Counted from the stretch's first letter, positions 6,740 through 13,304 are shown. The stretch is 13,502 bases of DNA from Candidatus Rifleibacteriota bacterium (GCA_900772775.1 CAAGRW010000076.1:1-13502); one strand, 5' to 3'. Program-made: numbers and translations. The notes: generated by a model from the sequence alone, not told the origin.

Positions 6740-7711
6740 ATGCGTATAGCTATCGGAACAACTCACGGAGTGATAGTCCTAAAAGAAGGACAAACCGAAA
6801 TAGATACCTGGACTTTGGTGTCCCACGCCCATCAAGCACGCAATATTCAGGCTATTTTGACCGATCCGCGCGGTTCCATTTTGGCTGCCTCTTCGCAAGG
6901 CTCCATTCATAAAACCAAAGATGGCGAAAACTGGATGACTACCGTAGAAGGTTTGGATGGACTAAATATTACTGCCATAAGCTCTCACCCCAAGTCTCCT
7001 ATGGTTATGTATATTGGTACTCAGCCGCCTTCAATTTACAAGAGCAAAACTGCCGGCTTGCGTTGGCAAAAGCTACCCAGTTTCAATCAACTTCCTAGTT
7101 CCGACAATTGGGTTTATCCGGTGCCGCCTTACCGCGCTTCTGTAACTAAATTGCGTCAACATCCACTCCACCCCAACGTAGTGTTTGCTTCAGTAGCTCA
7201 GGGCGGCTTTATGGGCAGCTTAGATGGCGGCCTCACTTGGACAGAGCGCCCTGTCAGCGTAGGCAAAGAAGTAAATGATTTTGCCATTCATGCTCTAGCT
7301 CCCAATCGTATTTTCTCAGCTACTTCAGCCGGTCTCTTCCGCTCTAACGATTTGGGCTCAACTTGGGAGCAGCTCGAACACGGTTTGCCCTACACTTTTG
7401 CCCGCCGCGTGGCTATTGCCCCTTACAATCCCAATTTAATTATGGCCAGCTTAAGCCAGATGCGCGACGACAGCGGAGCCCAAATTATCGTTTGCTCCCA
7501 AGATGGCGGCGACACTTGGCAAGTTAAAAATGTCGGTTTGCCTTCCTTAACTAACCAGCGCATTACTTCAATTAGCGCTTTGAAAGATAACATTTTCGCT
7601 TTTTCCACTTTGACTGGCAACGTTTATTTAACTACTAACGGGGGTGATTTGTGGAGAGCTATCTACTTAAGCAGAAACACCATTAACATTATTCAGCTTA
7701 TGCCCAACTAA
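6740..7711 (+). CDS. Asp-box (BNR/VPS10-type) beta-propeller protein
   Basis: A 323-residue protein built from six Asp-box repeats of the form S.(D/N)GG.TW: KTKDGENW (58-65), KSKTAGLRW (101-109), SLDGGLTW (160-167), RSNDLGSTW (201-209), CSQDGGDTW (252-260) and TTNGGDLW (298-305). This spacing predicts a six- or seven-bladed beta-propeller, as in sortilin/VPS10-like and Ycf48-like proteins. No signal peptide, lipobox or membrane segment is seen, so the protein looks cytoplasmic, which is uncommon for this fold. Sialidase catalytic residues are not recognisable, so I call no enzyme activity. The frame opens at GTG 6587 without a ribosome-binding site; ATG 6740 begins where the conserved propeller strand starts (MRIAIGTTHG) and has an imperfect AAGGCGG upstream. 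It is divergent from gpmA. The role is unknown. Confidence 0.8.
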   Translation: MRIAIGTTHGVIVLKEGQTEIDTWTLVSHAHQARNIQAILTDPRGSILAASSQGSIHKTKDGENWMTTVEGLDGLNITAISSHPKSPMVMYIGTQPPSIYKSKTAGLRWQKLPSFNQLPSSDNWVYPVPPYRASVTKLRQHPLHPNVVFASVAQGGFMGSLDGGLTWTERPVSVGKEVNDFAIHALAPNRIFSATSAGLFRSNDLGSTWEQLEHGLPYTFARRVAIAPYNPNLIMASLSQMRDDSGAQIIVCSQDGGDTWQVKNVGLPSLTNQRITSISALKDNIFAFSTLTGNVYLTTNGGDLWRAIYLSRNTINIIQLMPN

Positions 7712-7744
7712 ATTGCCGAGCTTTTAGGTAAACACAATTTAGCA

Positions 7745-7790
7745 AGTCTGCACAATTAAAATATTTAATTATGCAGGCTTTTTTATTTTT
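7745..7790 (+). terminator. Intrinsic terminator of the Asp-box protein gene
   Basis: A 16-position stem (7745-7760 with 7764-7779, one G-U pair and one mismatch, 3-nt loop) runs into TTTTTTATTTTT. It isolates the downstream DUF1015 gene, which must have its own promoter in the 48 bases that follow. Confidence 0.88.
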
Positions 7791-7838
7791 AGTGTAAAAG
7801 TTAAACTTCCGATTTTAATACTGTACAGGTGAAAAAGA

Positions 7839-9068
7839 ATGTCCGTTTTACGTCCCTTCCGCGCTTTACGTCCCCATCCTAAGTATGTGGCTCAAGTTGC
7901 CGAAGTTCCTTACGATGTAGTAGATCGCAAAGAAGCCAAAGCTTTAGGTGAAGGTCATCCTTTGAGCTTTATTCACGTTTCTCGCGCCGAAATCGATCTT
8001 CCCGATTCCGTAGACGCCTACGATCCTTCCGTCTATGCCAAAGCTGCCGAGAACCTTAAGAAGCTCTGTGACGAAGGCGCTCTTTTCTTAGATGAAACTC
8101 CCGCTGTTTACGTATACCAGCAGCAAATGGGCGACCACGTCCAGACCGGCATTGCCGCCACCTTCTCCGTAGATGAGTATGACAACAACCTCATCAAAAA
8201 GCACGAGAAGACCCGCAAAGCTAAAGAAGATGATCGCACCAACCATATCATCACCACCAAAGCTCAGACCGGCCCCGTCTTCCTTACTTACAAAGCTCGT
8301 CCCGAAATTGACGCTATTGTCAATAAAGTGATCGCCACCGAGCCTTTATATAATTTTGTTGCTCCCGATGGCATTCGTCACACCGCTTGGAAATTGGAAA
8401 ATTGCCAAGACTTAGTTGAAGAATTTGCTAAAATCCCCGCTCTTTACATTGCCGACGGACACCACCGCGCCGCTTCTGCTAGCCGTACCAGAGCCAAACT
8501 TCGCTCCGAAGATCCCAACTGGAAGGGCACCGAAGCTGCCAACTTCTTCTTGGCCGTAGCTTTCCCTGACGATCAGCTTAAGATCATGGCTTACAACCGC
8601 GTAGTGGCCGATTTAAATAACCACAGCGAAGAGAATTTCTTGGCCGAGCTCAAGAAGGTTGTACCTGTAGCCGAAAATGCTTCTCCCGAGCCTCAGAAAG
8701 ACGGTCACGTCAGCATGTACTTAGGCAAAAAGTGGTACGATCTCGACCTTACTCCTCTTAAAGAGAAAGCTGCTACTCCCGCTCAGAAATTGGACGCTGC
8801 TGTCTTGCAAGACAACGTGCTCAATCCTTTGTTAGCTATCGACGATCCTCGTACCAACGAGCGTATCGACTTTGTGGGCGGCATTCGCGGTACCGGCGAA
8901 TTGGTTAAGAGAGTAGATGAAGGCCGCGCTCAAGTCGCTTTCTCTATGCGTCCAGTCAGCTTAAAAGAGCTCATGGACATTGCCGACGCCGGCGAAATTA
9001 TGCCTCCTAAGTCCACTTGGTTCGAGCCCAAATTGCGCGACTCTATCGTCAACCACGCTTTGGCTTAA
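7839..9068 (+). CDS. DUF1015 family protein (SerK/SbnI-like candidate serine kinase)
   Basis: A 409-residue cytosolic protein that matches DUF1015 along its length: the N-terminal LRPFRALRPHP and AEVPYDVVDRKEA, KKHEKTRKAKEDDRTNHI (120-137), YIADGHHRAASA (203-214) and the ending FSMRPVSL...MPPKSTWFEPK. Characterised relatives are the archaeal ADP-dependent free-serine kinase SerK and staphylococcal SbnI, so O-phosphoserine formation is a reasonable guess; most bacterial members are untested. ATG 7839 has AGGTGA 6 nt upstream. By eye the gene is rich in C-ending codons (GCC, ATC, CCC, ACC) compared with its neighbours, as in strongly expressed genes. It stands alone between two terminators. Serine-pathway genes (serA, serC, cysK) are not in the window. 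Confidence 0.88.
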   Translation: MSVLRPFRALRPHPKYVAQVAEVPYDVVDRKEAKALGEGHPLSFIHVSRAEIDLPDSVDAYDPSVYAKAAENLKKLCDEGALFLDETPAVYVYQQQMGDHVQTGIAATFSVDEYDNNLIKKHEKTRKAKEDDRTNHIITTKAQTGPVFLTYKARPEIDAIVNKVIATEPLYNFVAPDGIRHTAWKLENCQDLVEEFAKIPALYIADGHHRAASASRTRAKLRSEDPNWKGTEAANFFLAVAFPDDQLKIMAYNRVVADLNNHSEENFLAELKKVVPVAENASPEPQKDGHVSMYLGKKWYDLDLTPLKEKAATPAQKLDAAVLQDNVLNPLLAIDDPRTNERIDFVGGIRGTGELVKRVDEGRAQVAFSMRPVSLKELMDIADAGEIMPPKSTWFEPKLRDSIVNHALA

Positions 9069-9080
9069 TATGTTAATAAT

Positions 9081-9105
9081 GCGTTTAGCGGTGGATACTA
9101 AACGC
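9081..9105. other. 8-bp inverted repeat after the DUF1015 gene
   Basis: GCGTTTAG (9081-9088) and CTAAACGC (9098-9105) form a perfect hairpin 12 bases past the stop codon. No T-tract follows on the plus strand. It probably stabilises the mRNA end ahead of the true terminator. Confidence 0.5.
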
Positions 9106-9114
9106 ACTATATAA

Positions 9115-9168
9115 AACAAGCTCCCTTCCGCAGCTACAAAACTGCCAAAGGGAGCTTGTTTTTGTTTA
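9115..9168 (+). terminator. Bidirectional terminator between DUF1015 gene and the cupin operon
   Basis: AACAAGCTCCCTT (9115-9127) and AAGGGAGCTTGTT (9148-9160) pair perfectly over 13 bp and are followed by TTTTTG on the plus strand. On the minus strand the hairpin is followed by TTTTATAT, so it can also end the convergent cupin operon. Confidence 0.9.
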
Positions 9169-9192
9169 TCCAACGCTACATAACAGCACAAC

Positions 9193-9265
9193 CAATGCTA
9201 GTCAGCTATTATTGACTAGCATTGACTAAGATGACTAACATTGATTAAGATGACTAGCATTAGTC
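9193..9265. repeat. 19-bp tandem repeat (2.8 copies) with one inverted half-copy
   Basis: The unit TGACTAGCATTGACTAAGA occurs at 9213-9231, with two changes at 9232-9250, and truncated to 15 bases at 9251-9265. CAATGCTAGTCA at 9193-9204 is the exact reverse complement of the first 12 bases of the unit and forms a 12-bp hairpin with 9213-9224. The array fills the space between the shared terminator and the cupin stop codon. There is no T-tract, so it is not a simple terminator. Confidence 0.85.
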
Positions 9266-9280
9266 TTTTAATATCATGGC

Positions 9281-9733
9281 TTATTTATACTGTTCGTCAG
9301 TAACTGGTTCTAGCCAGTCGGTTTTATTGTTTGGTAAGTTTGTTTCTACTGAAATATGGGAAAATTCGCTGTCTGGGGCAGCGCCGTGCCAGTGTTTGAC
9401 GTTGGGCGGAATGCGCACCACATCGCCGCGCTTAAGAATTTGTATTTCTTGACCTTCAGCTTGATAGCGCCCTTCTCCGGCAGTTACTAACAAAATCTGA
9501 CCGCCACTATGTTTATGCCAGTGAGTTCTGGCCCCTTTATCAAAAGTAACATTAGCTATAGAAGAATGCCAGACATCATCATTAGCGCTCAACCTAGTTA
9601 AATAAGTAGTACCGGTAAAATATTTATTAAATGGATTTAAGTCGCCCTTGCTAAAAGGCTGATCTAATTCTTGAGCCATAGCCACTCCTCCGCAAAGCAG
9701 AAATAGAGCTGCAGCAGCAATAAATTTTCTCAT
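9281..9733 (-). CDS. Exported cupin, manganese hydroxynitrile-lyase-like
   Basis: A 150-residue single-domain cupin with a Sec signal peptide (residues 1-20, cleavage likely after AMA), so it acts outside the cytoplasm. The metal site is visible: HWHKH..GQ gives His71/73/75 and Gln79, and PNVKHWHGAAP gives His114/116. The spacing and the KHWHGA motif resemble the small Mn-cupin family that includes bacterial (R)-hydroxynitrile lyases such as the Granulicella enzyme; most relatives in anaerobes have no known substrate. The ATG is preceded by AGGAG, which follows the stop codon of the upstream gene (11-nt gap), so it is the third and last gene of the redox operon. Carbonyl, cyanohydrin or peroxide chemistry are possible; the family alone does not decide. 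Confidence 0.85.
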   Translation of the reverse strand: MRKFIAAAALFLLCGGVAMAQELDQPFSKGDLNPFNKYFTGTTYLTRLSANDDVWHSSIANVTFDKGARTHWHKHSGGQILLVTAGEGRYQAEGQEIQILKRGDVVRIPPNVKHWHGAAPDSEFSHISVETNLPNNKTDWLEPVTDEQYK

Positions 9734-9744
9734 ATTCTTCTCCT

Positions 9745-10578
9745 CTACTTAAGATCGAGTTCTTTAAGTGCTTTCAAAGAAGCCAAAGCATTGGGGAAGC
9801 CGACGTAGGGTAAGCATTGAATAATAGCTGCTGTCACTTCTTCTTTAGTGTTGCCAGCTTTAATAGCGCCTTGAATGTGGCTTTTAAGTACGGAAGTTTG
9901 GCCATTAGTTACTAATACGGCAATAGCCATAAGTTCACGAGTTTTCAAATCTAAGCCACGGCGCGTGTAAATATCACCAAAGCAAAACTCAGTCAAAAAT
10001 CTAGCTACTTCAGAGCCCATATCATTAGGTAAACCGGTCATAGCTTCGGCTATCTCGTTACCGTAAAGAGGTTGCTGAATAGCTGCGCCTTTTTTATGAC
10101 GATTTTCTTCAGTAACAGTAGCACTAGCAGTAAGTTCACTTTCCAAGCCGCGCTCTTTGATAACCTCGTTAAAGACACCAATAGCATTAAGCGTTTTTGG
10201 GAAACCGATAAAAGGCGCACACTGATAGATAATTTCACGCAGCTCAACAGGCTTAACGCCAGCATTTAAAGCAGCATTTAAATGGGCTTTAAGCTGAGGT
10301 AAAGTTTGCTGAGCTGTTAGTGAAGTAACAGTAAGCATTTCTCTGGTTTTCATATCCAATTGGCCGACAGTAAAAACTTCGCCGAAAATATATTTTTGCA
10401 AAATATCCATAAATTCGGCGTCTTTGCCAGTATTGGGCTGCCACTGACGGCCAAAAAGCTCTGTGTAAGTTTGTTTGCAAATATCAGTCCTAGTCATATT
10501 ATCCCTCACTTGATCGGCTAAAGCTAAACTTGTATGCGCTAAGCAAAGCGCAATAAGAAAAGTGCAGAATTTTTTCAT
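9745..10578 (-). CDS. Exported two-domain carboxymuconolactone-decarboxylase-like protein
   Basis: A 277-residue protein with a Sec signal peptide (about 1-22, MKKFCTFLIALCLAHTSLALA) and two tandem CMD/AhpD-type helical domains (about 55-145 and 188-275) joined by a hydrophilic linker. Both repeat the same pattern: FGEVFTVGQLDMKTREMLTV with FGDIYTRRGLDLKTRELMAI, LKAHLNAALNAG with LKSHIQGAIKAG, and QCAPFIGFP with QCLPYVGFP. Glu80/His99 and Glu215/His234 match the conserved Glu and His of the family. The CXXC pair of AhpD peroxidases is absent, so a simple alkylhydroperoxidase role is unlikely. ATG 10578 has GGGGGAG 5 nt upstream. It lies 15 nt after the flavoprotein gene and 11 nt before the cupin gene, in one operon. 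Confidence 0.88.
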   Translation of the reverse strand: MKKFCTFLIALCLAHTSLALADQVRDNMTRTDICKQTYTELFGRQWQPNTGKDAEFMDILQKYIFGEVFTVGQLDMKTREMLTVTSLTAQQTLPQLKAHLNAALNAGVKPVELREIIYQCAPFIGFPKTLNAIGVFNEVIKERGLESELTASATVTEENRHKKGAAIQQPLYGNEIAEAMTGLPNDMGSEVARFLTEFCFGDIYTRRGLDLKTRELMAIAVLVTNGQTSVLKSHIQGAIKAGNTKEEVTAAIIQCLPYVGFPNALASLKALKELDLK

Positions 10579-10593
10579 GCGAACTCCCCCAGC

Positions 10594-11250
10594 TTAAGCG
10601 TTTTTACCTAATTCATAAGCTTGTTGCGGATATTCAGTATTTTTGACGCTACCTTCAGGCCAAACACCAGGAGCAATAACCATGCCTGAATTGCTCCAAC
10701 CCAAATAATCTAAAAGCACTTCATAATGATTAATAATAGGCTGAGCGTCTTTGGAAGAAGTATTGGCATAAGTCATCAACAATGCAGCTTTTTTGGGCAC
10801 GTGAATTTGGCCATTGATGGCATAAAATCTATCGATCACAGCTTTAAGCTGAGCGGAAATTCCAAAGTAATACATTGGCGTAGCCAAAACTACCATGTCG
10901 GCATTAATAATATGCTCACGCACAAAATTAAAATCGTCTTGGAAGACACAATCACCATCCATGCCACAGCGATTGCAAGCTATGCAAGGATGAACATTTT
11001 TAGTGGCTGCATCAAAGCGCACTACAGTATGGCCAGCTTCCTTAGCGCCCTTAATAAAATGCTCAGCTAAAGTGTTGGAATTGCCATTTTTCCTAGGACT
11101 GCCGGTTAATACCAAAATTTTCATTTTCTTTTTCTCCCCATTAGCCTTACTAGAATCTTGGCCGGAAAATAAAGCTGTGCCAGCAAAAGCACTGACAGCT
11201 ACAGCTCCACCCACAGCCAACATTTTTTTCAGAAAATCACGTCTTTCCAT
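10594..11250 (-). CDS. Tat-exported flavoprotein, NADPH-dependent FMN reductase / iron-sulfur flavoprotein type
   Basis: A 218-residue protein that opens with a twin-arginine signal (MERRDFLKKM, then a hydrophobic stretch to about 28). The flavodoxin-like domain begins at Met43: MKILVLTGSPRKNGNSNTLAE is the FMN-phosphate loop, and ATPMYYFGISAQLKAVIDRF (124-142) the second flavin-contact region. Cys89, Cys92, Cys95 and Cys101 form CX2CX2CX5C, the compact cysteine motif of archaeal and anaerobe iron-sulfur flavoproteins that bind 4Fe-4S. Tat export suits a protein folded around FMN (and perhaps a cluster). ATG 11250 has no ribosome-binding site and lies 7 bases from the -10 box, while Met43 (11124) is preceded by GGGGAG at 9 nt, so an internal start is possible. 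It is the first gene of the operon, under a MerR-type promoter. Confidence 0.85.
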   Translation of the reverse strand: MERRDFLKKMLAVGGAVAVSAFAGTALFSGQDSSKANGEKKKMKILVLTGSPRKNGNSNTLAEHFIKGAKEAGHTVVRFDAATKNVHPCIACNRCGMDGDCVFQDDFNFVREHIINADMVVLATPMYYFGISAQLKAVIDRFYAINGQIHVPKKAALLMTYANTSSKDAQPIINHYEVLLDYLGWSNSGMVIAPGVWPEGSVKNTEYPQQAYELGKNA

Positions 11251-11257
11251 GACTTGG

Positions 11258-11288
11258 ATTATACAGACCTAAAGTTACTTTAGGTCAA
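11258..11288 (-). promoter_or_regulatory. MerR-family-type promoter of the redox operon
   Basis: Reading the minus strand, TTGACC (11288-11283) and a perfect TATAAT (11263-11258) are separated by 19 bp, 2 bp longer than optimal. A perfect dyad with arms GACCTAAAGT and ACTTTAGGTC and one central base fills 11266-11286, covering the end of the -35 box and most of the spacer. This matches MerR-family targets such as the SoxR site in soxS, where the activator untwists an overlong spacer. The sequence architecture is seen; the regulator is not in the window. Confidence 0.8.
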
Positions 11289-11401
11289 GAGCTATCGTAA
11301 TTTTTTTACATGGCAATGGCCGTTTATGCTCAATATTTAATGTCTATTTAGACAAAGACCGCGTTATTTATGAAGAGCTTTTGAAAAGGGATTAAAATAC
11401 A

Positions 11402-11441
11402 AATTAGGCTTCGCTTTTGGAAAATAAAGTGAAGCCTAATT
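11402..11441 (-). terminator. Probable terminator of the ATPase/acidic-protein operon
   Basis: AATTAGGCTTC (11402-11412) and GAAGCCTAATT (11431-11441) form a perfect 11-bp stem with an 18-nt loop. On the minus strand it is followed by TGTATTTTAAT, a mediocre U-tract, 34 bases after the stop codon of the acidic protein gene. Confidence 0.6.
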
Positions 11442-11475
11442 CAACTTAAAGTTGATTCAATATCGAGTTATTAAA

Positions 11476-11934
11476 TTACCATTGGTACTTATCAAACTCA
11501 TCATCATCTAAAAGTTCTTTAATAAAAATACTGATGGACAAAACAGAGTCTGTGTCTAAATCATCTTCAAGCCAATATCCCTCATCCGAACTCCAATCCT
11601 CATTCCAATCATCAAAACGTAATGAAGTGTCAATAAGAGTGGCTTCTTTCATAGACATACCTACATAAATTCCATTTGGTAATTTTCCAGGAAATTCACC
11701 ATCCACATATATTTTAAATAATTTATCTTTCGCAAAAAATAAATTTAAATGATTGTCACAGTGAATTATTTTCCATTCTACTTGTGGAGTACAGCCCTTA
11801 TTAGGCAAAATTTCAGTTGTATAACCACATTTAGCCAATTCAAGCTGCGTTTTTACGGTGTTAAAACTTGAAAGTAACATAAAATTGCCTACGCCAACAA
11901 AGGGCACGATTATGCAACTATTTGCATTTAACAA
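11476..11934 (-). CDS. Small acidic hypothetical protein, immunity-protein-like
   Basis: A 152-residue soluble protein with no signal peptide or membrane segment; I do not recognise its family with certainty. It starts with TTG at 11934: AGGAG lies 8 nt upstream and no better in-frame codon is near. Residues 10-35 (VPFVGVGNFMLLSSFNTVKTQLE) and 80-105 (GEFPGKLPNGIYVGMSMKEATLID) look like the 'G(x)G.f.L..s...v...L' and 'GI.lG.s..ea' segments found in many small orphan and polymorphic-toxin immunity proteins. The C-terminal third is strongly acidic and rich in Trp (DDWNEDWSSDEGYWLEDDLD). Its DNA is more AT-rich than the neighbours, suggesting transfer. It follows the ATPase gene by 33 nt on the same strand and is probably co-transcribed. 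The immunity reading is an inference from pattern only. Confidence 0.7.
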   Translation of the reverse strand: MLNANSCIIVPFVGVGNFMLLSSFNTVKTQLELAKCGYTTEILPNKGCTPQVEWKIIHCDNHLNLFFAKDKLFKIYVDGEFPGKLPNGIYVGMSMKEATLIDTSLRFDDWNEDWSSDEGYWLEDDLDTDSVLSISIFIKELLDDDEFDKYQW

Positions 11935-11967
11935 GTTTATTTCTCCTATAAAATTTGTAATGCGAAA

Positions 11968-13245
11968 TTAAGGGCGCAGCGCTGTTATTGGCACCACAAA
12001 AACACCGTCGGGGCGGCGGTAGGCGGCTTTGCTTAAACCACAGAGTACACACAAAATTGCAGGCGGCCTGCCTTTGGGATCATCTTTAATTTGTTGCTGT
12101 ATTTCCAGCAAATTGGCGGCCGCTGCGTCTATTTGGTTGGCACCTAGCTTTATTTCAAAAGCGGCCCATTGTCCATCGGGCCTTTCTACTACAGCATCTA
12201 TTTCTTTATTTTTATAATCTTGATAATGGCACAATCTGCCGCCAAAGGAATCAGCATAGATCGACAAATCACGTTCGCAAAGGGCCTCAAACAAAAAGCC
12301 CAGAGTTTCTAAATCATTAAGCAAACTTTCCGGAGTAGCTCCTAAGAGAGCGCAAGCTAAAGAAGGATCGGCTAAATGGCGCTTTTCAGCTTGTTTGACT
12401 CTAACTGAAGATCGTACATTAGCAGCAAAAGGAAGCTGATTTTCTATTATAAATAAGCGCCTAAAAATATCTAAATAGGCAGCTAGAGTATTATCGTCAA
12501 TAGTATCATCATCGACAGCTTTTATATCTTTAGCAATAGTTTTATTAGTTACAGTAGTGCTTTCATTTCGAGCTAAAGAGCGCAAAAGCAAAAACATTTT
12601 GCTAGTATCACGTTTAACGCCATCTATTCTATATACATCATCTTCTATGATGGCTTGCAAATATTCTTTAGGCAAAAGCCTAGCTTGCTCTAAAGATAGA
12701 TCTAAACTGCCCGGCCAACCACCGCGCACAATAAGTTCGATCAGCTTTTTTAGTTCAACATCACCAATAAGAGCAGGCTTCAAGTCGCCATGACAAAGTG
12801 CTTCCAACGAAACTTGACCGCTAGAATCACCAGATTCATATAAAGACATAGGACGCATACGCAACCTGGCAATACGTCCAGCTCCACTATGCAAAATGCC
12901 TTTATGATTAGGCGTAGCCGATCCAGTAAGTATAAATTGCCCTTTTTGTGGCTCTATATCTACTTTATAACGCACAGCATCCCAAATAGGCGGAACTTCT
13001 TGCCATTCATCAATTAAGCGCGGCTTGGCACCTTCTAAAATTAAAGCCGGATCCAGTTCGGCTAAATGTCTATTTTGAAAATTGCCGGCAGGATCGCCAA
13101 GGTAAATGGCGCTTTGACAATGATAATAAGAAGTCCAGGTTTTGCCACACCACTTAGGCCCTTCTATACAAACAGCCCCAAAAGTAGCTAAGTATTCTTG
13201 AATTTTTTTATCTATAACTCTAACTTTGTAACCTTGACGTTGCAT
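11968..13245 (-). CDS. AAA ATPase with DUF4143 (PD-(D/E)XK-like) C-terminal domain
   Basis: A 425-residue member of the widespread ATPase/DUF4143 family. The N-terminal P-loop domain has Walker A GPKWCGKT (29-36), Walker B RLIDE (76-80), the sensor-like ILTGSA (105-110) and the family hallmark RMRPMSLYE (129-137). The C-terminal DUF4143 domain (about 200-400) keeps DPSLACALLG (293-302) and nuclease-fold residues Glu320, Asp350 and Glu364-x-Lys366 (KEIDAVVERPDGQWAAFEIK), so a restriction-endonuclease-like fold may be active. The biological role of this family is poorly defined; copies spread readily between genomes. ATG 13245 has GGAGG 8 nt upstream, partly covered by the palindrome AGGCT-T-AGCCT. 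Four 23-bp repeats lie upstream, and an acidic small protein follows. Confidence 0.92.
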   Translation of the reverse strand: MQRQGYKVRVIDKKIQEYLATFGAVCIEGPKWCGKTWTSYYHCQSAIYLGDPAGNFQNRHLAELDPALILEGAKPRLIDEWQEVPPIWDAVRYKVDIEPQKGQFILTGSATPNHKGILHSGAGRIARLRMRPMSLYESGDSSGQVSLEALCHGDLKPALIGDVELKKLIELIVRGGWPGSLDLSLEQARLLPKEYLQAIIEDDVYRIDGVKRDTSKMFLLLRSLARNESTTVTNKTIAKDIKAVDDDTIDDNTLAAYLDIFRRLFIIENQLPFAANVRSSVRVKQAEKRHLADPSLACALLGATPESLLNDLETLGFLFEALCERDLSIYADSFGGRLCHYQDYKNKEIDAVVERPDGQWAAFEIKLGANQIDAAAANLLEIQQQIKDDPKGRPPAILCVLCGLSKAAYRRPDGVFVVPITALRP

Positions 13246-13304
13246 TAGGCTTAGCCTCCACTAGCGAAAATATTCGCCAATATTTAATACTGCAATTTTA
13301 GTGT

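Noticed and set aside
9193..9265. CRISPR-like array from the 19-bp repeats
   Set aside because: The repeats are contiguous with no spacers, and no cas gene is nearby.
11273..11395. Plus-strand frame of about 40 codons ending in ...DKDRVIYEELLKRD, with an HGNG stretch
   Set aside because: It has no usable start codon, no ribosome-binding site and overlaps the MerR-type promoter. The similarity to a Fic or hydrolase motif is only four residues. It might be a gene remnant, but the sequence does not support a call.
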